A DNA stretch of 64,000 nucleotides from contig NZ_DKIH01000010.1 of assembly GCF_002454115.1 (NCBI RefSeq), positions 62,001 to 126,000 of the forward strand, written 5' to 3'. Under the pieces are notes generated by a model. It ran no database searches. It had not been told where the DNA came from and saw only the letters and a list, made by a program, of their open reading frames with translations. Shown here in pieces: positions 16,382-25,036 of this stretch. Position 1 is the first letter of the stretch, and every line of letters begins with the position of its first letter. The position numbers and the translations under genes were made by a program. Source of the stretch: Sphingopyxis sp. UBA6723. GTDB lineage: Bacteria; Pseudomonadota; Alphaproteobacteria; Sphingomonadales; Sphingomonadaceae.

Positions 16382-18049
16382 TCAGCCAGTGCGGAATCCA
16401 TGGGTGATCGGATAACGCCGGTCGCGCCCGAAGTTGCGCGTCGACAGCTTGACCCCCGGCGGCGCCTGTCGGCGCTTATATTCGGCCAGCATCAGCAGGC
16501 GCTCGATCCGCACCACCGCGTCGCGATCGAACCCATGGCGCGCCACCACATCGTCGACGCTAGCGTCCTCTTCGACCAGCATGTGCAGCATCCGGTCGAG
16601 GTCGGCGTATGGCGGCAAACTGTCCTCGTCCTTCTGGTCGGGACGCAGTTCGGCGCTCGGCGGTTTGGTGATGATCGTCTCGGGCATCACCGGCGCCACC
16701 GGGTTGCGCGACAGCCGCGGCACATTGTCGTTGCGCCATTTCGCGACCGCGAACACCGTCATCTTGTAGGCGTCCTTCAGCGGGTTATAGCCGCCCGCCA
16801 TATCGCCATAGATCGTCGCATAGCCGACACTCATCTCGCTCTTGTTGCCCGTGGTCAGCAACATCGGCCCGAATTTGTTGCTGAGCGCCATCAAGGTCAC
16901 CCCGCGGATGCGCGACTGGACATTTTCCTCGGTGATATCGACCTCGACATCGGCAAAGCTGCCCGCCAGCATCGTATCGAACGCCTCGACCGCCGGGACG
17001 ATCGAGATCGTGTCGAGCTTGCACCCGATCAGCTCGGCACAGCCCGCGGCATCGTCAAGACTCGCCTGACTCGTGAAGCGGCTCGGCATCATCACGCACC
17101 ACACCCGGTCGGGGCCGAGCGCGTCGGCGGCGATCGCCGCGCAGATCGCCGAATCGATCCCGCCCGACAGCCCCAGCACGACGCCGGGGAAGCGGTTGCG
17201 TTCGACATAATCGCGCAAGGACATAATCATCGCGCTGTAGATGTCAGCCGGGTGCGCTTCCCATTCGGCGATGGCGCCCGCTTCGCATGTCCAGCCGTTC
17301 GCGCCCTTGGCCCAGCGCGTCACGCGCTCCTCGGCTTCCCAGTCAATTAGCCGGTGCGCGGTCGATCCATCGAGGTTGAGCACGAACGAACAGCCATCGA
17401 ACACCAGCTCGTCCTGTCCGCCGACGCGGTTGAGGAAAATCACCGGCAGGCCGGTTTCGGCGACGCGGCTGGCGAACACCTGGGTCAGCCGCCGTTCGTC
17501 CTTGTCGATTTCATACGGACTGCCGTTGACCGAGATCAGCAGCTCGGCGCCCAGATCGGCCAGATGCCGCGACACGTTGGGCAACCAGCCATCCTCGCAG
17601 ATCGGCAAGCCGAGCCGGATGCCGCGCCAATCGACCACATCGGGGAGCGGACCGGGCACAAAAATCCGCTTCTCGTCAAATGTGCCGTAATTCGGCAGTT
17701 CGTGCTTGCGCCGCGTCGCGACAACATGGCCCCCGTCGAGCAGCGCGACGATGTTATACAGGTCCGCCCCATCGCGTTCGACCGACCCGACCAGCATAGC
17801 CGGACCGCCGTCGGCGGTATCCGCCGCCAGCTCGGCGAGCAACGCCTCGGCGCGTTCAGCGATGGCAGGCTTCAACACCAGATCTTCCGGCGGATAGCCG
17901 ATCAGCTGAAACTCGGGATAGAGAATCAGGTCCGCCTGGGGGTGCCGCGCCCGCACCGCACGCATCGCGTCGGCATTGGCGGCCAGGTCGCCCACTACCT
18001 GCGTCATCTGGGCCAGGACGATGGTAAGCGTTTCGGCAGCGTCTGTCAT
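16382..18049 (-). CDS. nadE: Glutamine-dependent NAD+ synthetase
   Basis: 555-aa two-domain enzyme converting deamido-NAD to NAD with glutamine-derived ammonia. The N-terminal nitrilase-type glutaminase has a Glu (LYPEFQLIGYPPEDL), Lys (RKHELPNYGTFDEKR) and Cys (GLPICEDGW) triad. The C-terminal ATP-pyrophosphatase domain has LGLSGGIDSAICAAIA and TTGNKSEMSVGYAT. I start at the ATG at 18049 (MTDAAETLTIVLAQ); the upstream in-frame codons are Arg-rich and not family-like. It is divergent from prs, which supplies PRPP for nucleotide and NAD synthesis. Confidence 0.95.
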   Translation of the reverse strand: MTDAAETLTIVLAQMTQVVGDLAANADAMRAVRARHPQADLILYPEFQLIGYPPEDLVLKPAIAERAEALLAELAADTADGGPAMLVGSVERDGADLYNIVALLDGGHVVATRRKHELPNYGTFDEKRIFVPGPLPDVVDWRGIRLGLPICEDGWLPNVSRHLADLGAELLISVNGSPYEIDKDERRLTQVFASRVAETGLPVIFLNRVGGQDELVFDGCSFVLNLDGSTAHRLIDWEAEERVTRWAKGANGWTCEAGAIAEWEAHPADIYSAMIMSLRDYVERNRFPGVVLGLSGGIDSAICAAIAADALGPDRVWCVMMPSRFTSQASLDDAAGCAELIGCKLDTISIVPAVEAFDTMLAGSFADVEVDITEENVQSRIRGVTLMALSNKFGPMLLTTGNKSEMSVGYATIYGDMAGGYNPLKDAYKMTVFAVAKWRNDNVPRLSRNPVAPVMPETIITKPPSAELRPDQKDEDSLPPYADLDRMLHMLVEEDASVDDVVARHGFDRDAVVRIERLLMLAEYKRRQAPPGVKLSTRNFGRDRRYPITHGFRTG

Positions 18050-18194
18050 GCCGCCGAGCCATACCCCCCGCCGCCGCGATTGCAATGACCCAAGGGGTCG
18101 GCGACCGCGCAGCGTCAACTTCACCCTTCCCCTATCGCCCCCCGCTGGCTAAGGGGCGCGCAATCCTATCCGCCGCGAAAGGGCCGCGCACCCC

Positions 18195-19130
18195 ATGAAA
18201 CTGATCTCCGGCAACAGCAACCTTCCCCTCGCCCGCGCGATCGCGGACTATCTGGAACTGCCGCTGACCGACACCAGCGTGCGCCGCTTTGCCGACGAGG
18301 AAGTGTTCGTCGAAATCCATGAAAATGTCCGCGGGCAGGATGTCTTCATCGTCCAGCCGACCAATTTCCCGGCCAACGACAATCTGATGGAGTTGCTGAT
18401 CATCACCGACGCGCTGCGCCGCGCCTCGGCCAAGCGGATCACCGCCGTCGTTCCCTATTTCGGTTACGCTCGCCAGGATCGCAAACCGGGTCCGCGCACG
18501 CCGATTTCGGCCAAGCTTGTCGCCAACCTGATCACCACCTCGGGCGCCGACCGCGTCCTCGCGATCGACCTGCACGCTGGGCAGATCCAGGGCTTTTTCG
18601 ATATCCCGACCGATAACCTGTACGCCGCGCCGGTGATGAGCGCCGACATCCAGGCGCGGTTCGCAGGCAAGAATCTGATGGTCGTATCGCCCGACGTCGG
18701 CGGCGTGGTTCGCGCCCGCGCCCTGGCCAAGCGGCTCGACAACGCGCCGCTGGCGATCGTCGACAAGCGCCGCGAACGTGCGGGTGAATCCGAAGTGATG
18801 AACATCATCGGCGATGTTTCGGGGCGCTTCTGCGTCCTGATCGACGACATCGTCGATTCGGCGGGGACGCTGTGCAACGCCGCCGGGGCGCTGAAGGCCG
18901 CGGGCGCCGAGGGCGTCGTTGCCTATTGCACCCACGGGGTGCTGTCGGGCGGCGCGGTCGCGCGCGTCGAGGCGAGCGAGCTGACCGAACTGGTCATCAC
19001 CGATTCGATCCAGCCGACCGATGCGGTCAACGACAGCAAAAAGGTCCGCGCGCTGACCGTTGCGCCGCTGCTCGGCGAAGCGATCAAGCGCATCGCCGAC
19101 GAATCGAGCGTTTCGTCGCTGTTCGATTAA
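18195..19130 (+). CDS. prs: Ribose-phosphate pyrophosphokinase
   Basis: 311-aa PRPP synthase. It has N-terminal KLISGNSNLPLARAIADYL, the flexible ATP loop around YARQDRKPGPRTPISAK, DLHAGQIQGFFDIP, and the PRPP-binding loop VLIDDIVDSAGTL. Length is typical of class I enzymes. It ends 4 bp from the convergent TetR gene's stop codon. Confidence 0.97.
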   Translation: MKLISGNSNLPLARAIADYLELPLTDTSVRRFADEEVFVEIHENVRGQDVFIVQPTNFPANDNLMELLIITDALRRASAKRITAVVPYFGYARQDRKPGPRTPISAKLVANLITTSGADRVLAIDLHAGQIQGFFDIPTDNLYAAPVMSADIQARFAGKNLMVVSPDVGGVVRARALAKRLDNAPLAIVDKRRERAGESEVMNIIGDVSGRFCVLIDDIVDSAGTLCNAAGALKAAGAEGVVAYCTHGVLSGGAVARVEASELTELVITDSIQPTDAVNDSKKVRALTVAPLLGEAIKRIADESSVSSLFD

Positions 19131-19134
19131 TCGA

Positions 19135-19677
19135 TCACCGCGCCAGAACGGCGCCCACAATCAACTCCAGTTCGCGGCGAAAAGTCGCATGATCGGGCGC
19201 CGCGTGGACAAGCCCCTTCGCAGTCCAGCATAGTGCCTGCGCCAGGCTGCCGGCGCGAGCGACGGCGGTGCCCGGCCCGCCACGCCGGATGGCGTTCGCC
19301 ATCGCCGCGACCAGCTTGCGTTCGGCCGCACGCACTGCTTCGTCCGGCGCGGGGGCCGCCATCGGGACGACATCAATCCCGTGCGGCGAGGCGCGCAGCG
19401 TCGCCATATGCTGGCCGACCCACGCATCGAGCGCGGCCAGCAGCCGCGCAACCAGCGCGGCGGCGGGATTATCCAGATGGGCCAGCGTCTCCGCCAGTGA
19501 CCGGTCAATCCGCGATTGGACTGCCCAGTCAGCCAACGCGTCTTTCGACCCGAAGCGGTTGTAAAGCGCCTGCCGCGACACGCCGGTGGCCCGCGCCAGA
19601 TCCTCCATCGATGCCTTGCGAAAACCGATGCGCGCGGCGACGGCCAACAGCGAATCGGCGGAAATGCGGTTGGTCAT
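19135..19677 (-). CDS. TetR family transcriptional regulator
   Basis: 180-aa repressor-type protein. The N-terminal HTH (about residues 10-50) includes ATGVSRQALYNRFGSKDALA, and the C-terminal ligand domain is Ala/Leu-rich. It is divergent from the HisN-like gene. A 9-bp inverted repeat just upstream of its start is a likely autoregulatory operator. The ligand is unknown. Confidence 0.88.
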   Translation of the reverse strand: MTNRISADSLLAVAARIGFRKASMEDLARATGVSRQALYNRFGSKDALADWAVQSRIDRSLAETLAHLDNPAAALVARLLAALDAWVGQHMATLRASPHGIDVVPMAAPAPDEAVRAAERKLVAAMANAIRRGGPGTAVARAGSLAQALCWTAKGLVHAAPDHATFRRELELIVGAVLAR

Positions 19678-19681
19678 CGTC

Positions 19682-19715
19682 CAATTTTACGAAATATATG
19701 CTAATTGTAAAATTG
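19682..19715. promoter_or_regulatory. Candidate TetR operator (9-bp inverted repeat)
   Basis: CAATTTTAC (19682-19690) and GTAAAATTG (19707-19715) are perfect inverted repeats with a 16-bp AT-rich spacer. They lie 5 bp upstream of the TetR start in a strongly AT-rich patch. The position fits repression of tetR itself and perhaps of the divergent phosphatase gene. Confidence 0.6.
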
Positions 19716-19793
19716 ATATATTCAGCGCATGGTAGGTCGATCATAAAGGTCTGGGGCTGGCGAGAGCGTGCGTGCTGCGCTAGCGCCAATAAC

Positions 19794-20576
19794 ATGACAA
19801 TCACCTCCGACCTCGCTCTCGCCCATCGCCTTGCCGACGCCGCGGGCGCCGCGATCCGTCCACTGTTCCGGTCCGACTGGACGCATGAAGCGAAGGCCGA
19901 CGCCTCGCCGGTGACCGAAGCCGACCGCGCCGCCGAAGCGGCCATGCGCCGCCTGCTCGATGCCGAGGCGCCGCGCGACGGCATCATCGGCGAGGAATTT
20001 GGCGCCGAACGTCCCGATGCGGCGCGGCAATGGGTGCTCGACCCGATCGACGGCACGGTCAGCTTCATGGCCGGACGCCCAATCTTCGGCACCCTGATCG
20101 CGCTACTCCAGGACGGCTGGCCGGTGCTGGGCATCATCGATCAGCCGATCAGCGGCGAACGCTGGGTCGGCGCGCTGGGACAACCGACCTTGTTCAACGG
20201 CAAGCCCGTTCGCACGCGGGCCTGCCGCGCCCTTGCCGATGCGGCGCTCGCCACGACCGGCCCGCAATATTTCGACGATCATGACGCCGAGCATTTCATG
20301 GCGCTCGCGGCCAAGACGGCGCACAAACGCCTGATCTTTGGCGGCGACTGTTACAATTATGGCCTGCTGGCGAGCGGTCATGTCGACCTGGTCGTCGAGG
20401 CGGGGCTAAAGCTGCACGACTTCGCCGCGCTGGTGCCGATCGTCGAAGGCGCTGGCGGGGCGATGTGCGACTGGAACGGCGACCCGCTCAACGCCGACAG
20501 CGCGGGCCATGTCATCGCGCTCGGCGATCCGGCGCGGCTCGAAGATGTGATCGAAGGCCTCGCCTGCGCCCACTGA
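19794..20576 (+). CDS. Inositol monophosphatase family protein, HisN-like (histidinol-phosphatase)
   Basis: 260-aa Mg-dependent phosphatase. Metal-site motifs: EEFG (about residue 66), WVLDPIDGTVSFMAG and the C-terminal LKLHDFAALVPIVEGAGG. The last motif resembles HisN histidinol-phosphate phosphatases more than typical IMPases. I chose the ATG at 19794, because the longer frame crosses the divergent TetR gene. The exact substrate (histidinol phosphate versus inositol phosphate) needs assay. It ends 18 bp from the convergent AsmA gene. Confidence 0.82.
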   Translation: MTITSDLALAHRLADAAGAAIRPLFRSDWTHEAKADASPVTEADRAAEAAMRRLLDAEAPRDGIIGEEFGAERPDAARQWVLDPIDGTVSFMAGRPIFGTLIALLQDGWPVLGIIDQPISGERWVGALGQPTLFNGKPVRTRACRALADAALATTGPQYFDDHDAEHFMALAAKTAHKRLIFGGDCYNYGLLASGHVDLVVEAGLKLHDFAALVPIVEGAGGAMCDWNGDPLNADSAGHVIALGDPARLEDVIEGLACAH

Positions 20577-20594
20577 TAGTCGGCGGAATCGGCG

Positions 20595-22805
20595 TCAGAA
20601 AATGCCGAGGAACTTCTTGCGCTGCTTGCCGCCTTCGTCCTTCGATTGCTTGCCATCCTCGCCCTTCGCCGTCGTGCCTTTGCCGACGTCGTCGCGCACT
20701 TCGCCCTTTGTCGTGCGTTGCGCACTGGCGCGCGCACCAGCGAGGATCGGACCGCATTGCGCCGACTTCGCATCGCCCGGATCGACGAAGGGAATGATCG
20801 CCGCGACCGGGGTGGCAACGATCGCCAGCCCCAGCCCTGCGCCCGCGCGGCCCATCAGCTGGTCGCTGATCGGGTCGATGCGCGGCGCCGCGAAATAGCC
20901 GCCGACGCTGACCGGCGACTGGCCCGAAAACAGGCTGAATTTCTTGCCGTCAGCGCGCACCGCCATGTCGATTGCCTCGGTGCGGAAGGAAAAGCCACCG
21001 CGCCCGACCATGACATTCTTTTGCGTGTCGATCAGGATCGGATCGGCAGCGCCGACGCCATTGCGCACCGTAAAGGCGATCACGCCGCAATTGATCTCGA
21101 CCGGCTTCTTCAGTTTGTCCTCGAACAGTTTCTGCACAAAGGTGCCGACGTCGAGTTCGGCCAGCTGCACATTGCGCGTCCAGAAACTTCCTCGCGGCAG
21201 GACGAACGCCATGCGGCCATTCGAACTGGCGAGCGATTGGCGCAGGCTGTCGCCGCGACCGACCATCTGGATGCGGCCGCTGACGGTGCCGGTGGTCCCC
21301 GATTCGGCCACCCCGAAGCGGGCCAGCAGGGTGCCGAGCCGCGTCGGCGACAGGCGAAAGTCATAAGCAGTGCGTACGACTGCGGGGCGCGAATCGATCG
21401 AAATATCACTCACCACCTTGCCTCCCGCGAGCAGGAAGGTCAGCGGCTTCATCTCCATCAGCCCGCCCTTGAGCGACAGCGTCAGATCGACATTGCTGAC
21501 CGGAAAACTCTCGGCGCGGACGCGGGCCACCTTGTAGCGCAGATCGGCATCGAAGGCCTTAAGCGAGTCAGCACGCAGCGGCGAGTCGGGCAGCACGCGC
21601 GGGCGACCGCCAACGGTCTTGATCACACCATCGGTGCCCATCCGGTCGAGCCGGTCGACTTCGTAACCGATGAACGGCCCGGCATCGATGATGTTGAGCG
21701 ACCGGGTGGTGAGGTCGGCGTTCAGATAGACGCGCCCGTTTGGCATACTGACCGCAAACGTCCCCGCCAGGTCGCTGTCGCCAAAGACACCCTTCAGACC
21801 CGTGAATTTCCAGATCGCACCGTCGTAGCCGAGCTTCGAGGTTGCGCGGTAGCGCCGGGTATCGGGGATGGCGACCCCCAGGAAATCGAACAGCCGCGAC
21901 AGGTTCGCGCCGCGCGCGGTCAGCGCCAGATCGGCCCCCACCAGTTCGGTCGGGCCGGGCAGCGTGCCGACCAGATCGACTGTATTGCCCAACCCGATCG
22001 CGCGCATCGTCAGCCGGTTCTTGCCGCCCGCGACCGTCTGGTTGGGCGACGACAACCGCCCCGTCAGCGTGAACGGCTGCGCGCGCATCGTCCCGCGCCC
22101 ATTGAATCCGATCGCCTTGTCGATCCGGCTGCCCGTCGAACGCACCGTGTCGATATCGATGTCTGCGAACAGGCGCAGCCGCGGGTCGCGGTACGTCAGC
22201 CCGCTCTTGGTGATCGCGGCGCGCTCGATCGTCGGCAGGTTCAGCGGCTGGGGCGGTCGATCGGGATCGCCGAACGTCCAGCTGTTATGCTTGTTCTGCG
22301 CATCCCATTCGAGCGCCACCTGCGCCTGATCGATGTCGGCAAAGGTCATCACGCGCTTGCCGAAAATCAGCGACAGGGTGGCCAGCCGGGCATCGACCTT
22401 GCGCGCGGTAAAAAACTGCTTCGCCTGCGCCCATTCAGGATTGGCGATGCGAATGTCTTCGGCGAGAAATTTGACGTTGAACGGCGCGAAATAGAGCTGG
22501 AAGTCGCCGCTGATCGCGACCCGTCGTTCCAGCTGCGAAGACGCGACGCTTTCGAACGTCCCTTTCAAAAAGCGCCCCTTGGTGATGAAAAGCACCAGCC
22601 AGATCGTAAAGAACAGCAGCAGAACGATAACCGCGGTCCGTGCCGCGATCCGCACCGCGCGCGGGCGCTTTTCCAGCCAGCGCGGGGTCCAGATGCGGCG
22701 CGCGACGGTAGACGGGACGGTGGACCGGCGCGAAACGGGCGGCTCGCCGCTGGGATCGGCAGTCGCGGCGGGCGCATGGCCCATCTGTCCGGTGGGCAGG
22801 TTCAT
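20595..22805 (-). CDS. AsmA family protein
   Basis: 736-aa AsmA-like protein of the bridge-like phospholipid-transport superfamily. After a Pro/Arg-rich cytoplasmic N-terminus (about 55 residues) comes one membrane helix (AVIVLLLFFTIWLVLFITKG), then a long periplasmic region with an N-terminal AsmA segment (FAPFNVKFLAEDIRIANPEW) and a C-terminal AsmA-like block (about 450-640). The C-terminus is Lys-rich. Its role is probably outer-membrane lipid homeostasis, as inferred from the family. It is divergent from rpmI. Confidence 0.86.
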   Translation of the reverse strand: MNLPTGQMGHAPAATADPSGEPPVSRRSTVPSTVARRIWTPRWLEKRPRAVRIAARTAVIVLLLFFTIWLVLFITKGRFLKGTFESVASSQLERRVAISGDFQLYFAPFNVKFLAEDIRIANPEWAQAKQFFTARKVDARLATLSLIFGKRVMTFADIDQAQVALEWDAQNKHNSWTFGDPDRPPQPLNLPTIERAAITKSGLTYRDPRLRLFADIDIDTVRSTGSRIDKAIGFNGRGTMRAQPFTLTGRLSSPNQTVAGGKNRLTMRAIGLGNTVDLVGTLPGPTELVGADLALTARGANLSRLFDFLGVAIPDTRRYRATSKLGYDGAIWKFTGLKGVFGDSDLAGTFAVSMPNGRVYLNADLTTRSLNIIDAGPFIGYEVDRLDRMGTDGVIKTVGGRPRVLPDSPLRADSLKAFDADLRYKVARVRAESFPVSNVDLTLSLKGGLMEMKPLTFLLAGGKVVSDISIDSRPAVVRTAYDFRLSPTRLGTLLARFGVAESGTTGTVSGRIQMVGRGDSLRQSLASSNGRMAFVLPRGSFWTRNVQLAELDVGTFVQKLFEDKLKKPVEINCGVIAFTVRNGVGAADPILIDTQKNVMVGRGGFSFRTEAIDMAVRADGKKFSLFSGQSPVSVGGYFAAPRIDPISDQLMGRAGAGLGLAIVATPVAAIIPFVDPGDAKSAQCGPILAGARASAQRTTKGEVRDDVGKGTTAKGEDGKQSKDEGGKQRKKFLGIF

Positions 22806-22963
22806 GCTCTGTGAACGGCTGCGAACACCCTTGGTTCCGCTGGCCCAGCCCGGTAGGCTTGCATTTGCAGGCGAATCCCCCTAAGCGCCCCGCTTCCGAT
22901 TGTGTCGGCTGGCTGAAAGGGCTGCCAGGCCGATACGCAAACGGACTTCCAAAGGAGACCAAA

Positions 22964-23167
22964 ATGCCCAAATTGAAGACCAAGAGCGGTGTGAAGAAAC
23001 GCTTCAAATTCACCGCCTCGGGCAAGGTGAAGCACGGCGTTGCCGGCAAGCGTCACCGCCTGATTTCGCACAATTCCAAATATATCCGCACCAACCGCGG
23101 CACCAGCGTGCTGAGCGATTCGGATGTGGCCCATGTGCGCCTCTGGGCGCCCTACGGCCTGAAGTAA
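22964..23167 (+). CDS. rpmI: 50S ribosomal protein L35
   Basis: 67-aa protein: MPKLKTKSGVKKRFKFTASG at the start, KRHRLISHNSK in the middle. AAAGGAG precedes the ATG at 22964. It heads rpmI-rplT; infC, often just upstream, is not here. Confidence 0.97.
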   Translation: MPKLKTKSGVKKRFKFTASGKVKHGVAGKRHRLISHNSKYIRTNRGTSVLSDSDVAHVRLWAPYGLK

Positions 23168-23180
23168 GGAGCGCTAAGGC

Positions 23181-23546
23181 ATGTCACGCATCAAACGCGG
23201 CGTCACCACGCGCGCCAAGCACAAACGCGTATTGGAACAGGCGAAGGGCTATTACGGCCGTCGCAAGAACACCATTCGTGTCGCCAAGCAGGCGGTCGAA
23301 AAGGCTGGCCAATACGCCTATCGCGACCGCAAGGTTAAGAAGCGCAATTTCCGCGGCCTGTGGATCCAGCGCATCAACGCCGCGGTTCGCGCCGAAGGCC
23401 TGACCTATTCGCAGTTCATGCACGGCGTGAAGCTGGCCGGGATTGATCTCGACCGGAAAATCATGGCCGACCTGGCGATGAACGAAGCAACGGTATTCAC
23501 CACGATCATCGCCCAGGCGAAAGCGGCGCTGCCCAAGGCAGCCTGA
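23181..23546 (+). CDS. rplT: 50S ribosomal protein L20
   Basis: 121-aa rRNA-binding assembly protein: MSRIKRGVTTRAKHKRVLEQ, AKGYYGRRKNT and LWIQRINAAVRAEGL are all family hallmarks. It lies 13 bp after rpmI and is followed by a strong terminator. In many relatives pheST follows in the same operon; here an AraC gene and repeats intervene. Confidence 0.98.
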   Translation: MSRIKRGVTTRAKHKRVLEQAKGYYGRRKNTIRVAKQAVEKAGQYAYRDRKVKKRNFRGLWIQRINAAVRAEGLTYSQFMHGVKLAGIDLDRKIMADLAMNEATVFTTIIAQAKAALPKAA

Positions 23547-23573
23547 CGCTTTTCAGCTACGCGACAAGAAACA

Positions 23574-23603
23574 AGGGCGGTCCCGATGGGGCCGCCCTTT
23601 TTC
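23574..23603 (+). terminator. Intrinsic terminator after rplT
   Basis: AAGGGCGG-TCCC...GGGG-CCGCCCTT followed by a run of T. Stable GC stem and U-tract 27 bp after the rplT stop. Confidence 0.9.
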
Positions 23604-23657
23604 GTTGGAGCTTGCGGTTTGGGATGGCGGGTTGTGCGGACAAGCCGTTCGTTAAAT

Positions 23658-23738
23658 CCCGTTCGTGTCGAGCGAAGTCGAGACACCCATAGGTAGCGCA
23701 CGCCTTTGGGGTGTCTCGACTTCGCTCGACACGAACGG
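23658..23738. repeat. Inverted repeat, TCGAGCGAAGTCGAGA family, copy 2
   Basis: Arms 23658-23688 and 23708-23738 are almost perfect reverse complements (CCCGTTCGTGTCGAGCGAAG...). They are the same family as 9818-9903, with a different loop. It sits in the 514-bp gap between rplT and the AraC gene. Confidence 0.87.
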
Positions 23739-23797
23739 AAATAGAGGACGATCCGCCCCTCCCCCAAAGCCGACACTGCATCCTAGCGCTAAACGAA

Positions 23798-23831
23798 GAA
23801 GCGGCGCGAAGCTCTCGCTCCGCGCCGCTTC
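23798..23831. repeat. 11-bp stem hairpin in the rplT-araC gap
   Basis: GAAGCGGCGCG (23798-23808) and CGCGCCGCTTC (23821-23831) are perfect inverted repeats with a 12-bp loop. No T-run follows. The rest of 23832-24060 is AT-richer leader DNA containing the presumed promoter of the AraC gene; I see no small gene in it. Confidence 0.65.
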
Positions 23832-24060
23832 GACAATGGCTCCAGTGAGAAACCATCGCCCCCCCGCCCGTTCCGAAAAGCCGTGGGTCGCAGAAAGCTG
23901 CCGGCCGGGTGAAGTTCTCAAGAGGTTGCCCGCTGGACGACACCCCAAATCAAGGTCGGCGCAACTATGGAAGCAGCGACGCGCAGAAAATTGTACAAAC
24001 CCGACAAGAAACGACGTCAAAATGTTGTTTTTCGTCGTTAATGCTCGTTAGGGGAGAGGG

Positions 24061-24963
24061 ATGCCTGAACGCAGCGCGCCCCAGCCTGAATCATCCGACG
24101 TTCGGATCGCCACTCGCTTTTTCGGGGTATCGTCAGCGCTGCGACCCTATCTCAGCACCATCTATCTGACCGAAGTATCGGTCCCGGCGGGCACCCGCGT
24201 TGGCGACTATCTCCATCCCGAATGGGCGAACTTGCGCTTCATCGAGGGCGAGACACCGCTGGCGTCGGTCGCCGGCGCTCCTGCGGTCGCGACGCCGCAT
24301 TTCGTCGCCACCGGCCCGACCAGCACCGCGACCTATTTCGCCTCCGGCAACATGCGCGCCTGGGGGATTGGGATCGTACCGCTGGGCTGGGCGAAGTTCA
24401 TCCCGCTGCCCGCCGACGATCTGGCTGACCGCTTTTGCGACGGCGCCACGCACCCCGCCTTTGCCGCGATCGCACCGCTGGGGGAGGCCTTGCGCGGGGT
24501 CAACGACATCGAAGCAGCCGCGGCGATGATCGACGATCATTTCTGCACGATGCTCAACGATGCCCCGCCCGACGATCCGATGATCCTTGCCGCGCATCGC
24601 GCGCTGGTGGACGATGACCTTTCGACCGTCGCCGACTTGTCGGAAAAACTGGGGCTATCCGAACGCTCGATCGAGCGACTGAGCCACCGCGCCTTCGGTT
24701 TTTCGCCCAAGCTTCTGCTCCGCCGCCAGCGTTTCCTGCGCTCGCTGGCGCGCTTCATGCTCGACCCGTCGATGGCGTGGATCGATACGATGGATCATAA
24801 TTATTACGACCAGGCCCAATTCACCCGTGACTTTGCCAAATTCATGGGGATGAGCCCGCGCGAATATGCCGCGCGCCCCAAGCCGATCCTGGGCGCCGCC
24901 GCCAAAGCGCGCGCCGCCGCGGCGGGCGCCGCGGTGCAAGGACTGCACAAGCCCGCCGGTTGA
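24061..24963 (+). CDS. AraC family transcriptional regulator
   Basis: 300-aa regulator: an N-terminal effector-like domain (about 1-180) and a C-terminal AraC/XylS DNA-binding domain (LSEKLGLSERSIERLSHRAF as first HTH; AQFTRDFAKFMGMSPREY in the second HTH region). It ends with an Ala-rich tail (AAAKARAAAAGAAVQG). The ATG is preceded by GGGGAGAGGG. It sits between rplT and pheS, splitting an otherwise common ribosomal/PheRS arrangement. Target genes and ligand unknown. Confidence 0.87.
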   Translation: MPERSAPQPESSDVRIATRFFGVSSALRPYLSTIYLTEVSVPAGTRVGDYLHPEWANLRFIEGETPLASVAGAPAVATPHFVATGPTSTATYFASGNMRAWGIGIVPLGWAKFIPLPADDLADRFCDGATHPAFAAIAPLGEALRGVNDIEAAAAMIDDHFCTMLNDAPPDDPMILAAHRALVDDDLSTVADLSEKLGLSERSIERLSHRAFGFSPKLLLRRQRFLRSLARFMLDPSMAWIDTMDHNYYDQAQFTRDFAKFMGMSPREYAARPKPILGAAAKARAAAAGAAVQGLHKPAG

Positions 24964-25036
24964 CCCCCGGGGCTTGACCCACAGGTCGCCTTCGGTGCAA
25001 GCGGCGGCGCGGCTTCTGGTCGCCGCTGCAGGACAA

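Noticed and set aside
20646..22814. 722-codon plus-strand frame opposite the AsmA gene
   Set aside because: Shadow ORF; Arg/Gln/Ala-rich with no family motif, while the minus strand encodes a membrane helix and AsmA motifs.
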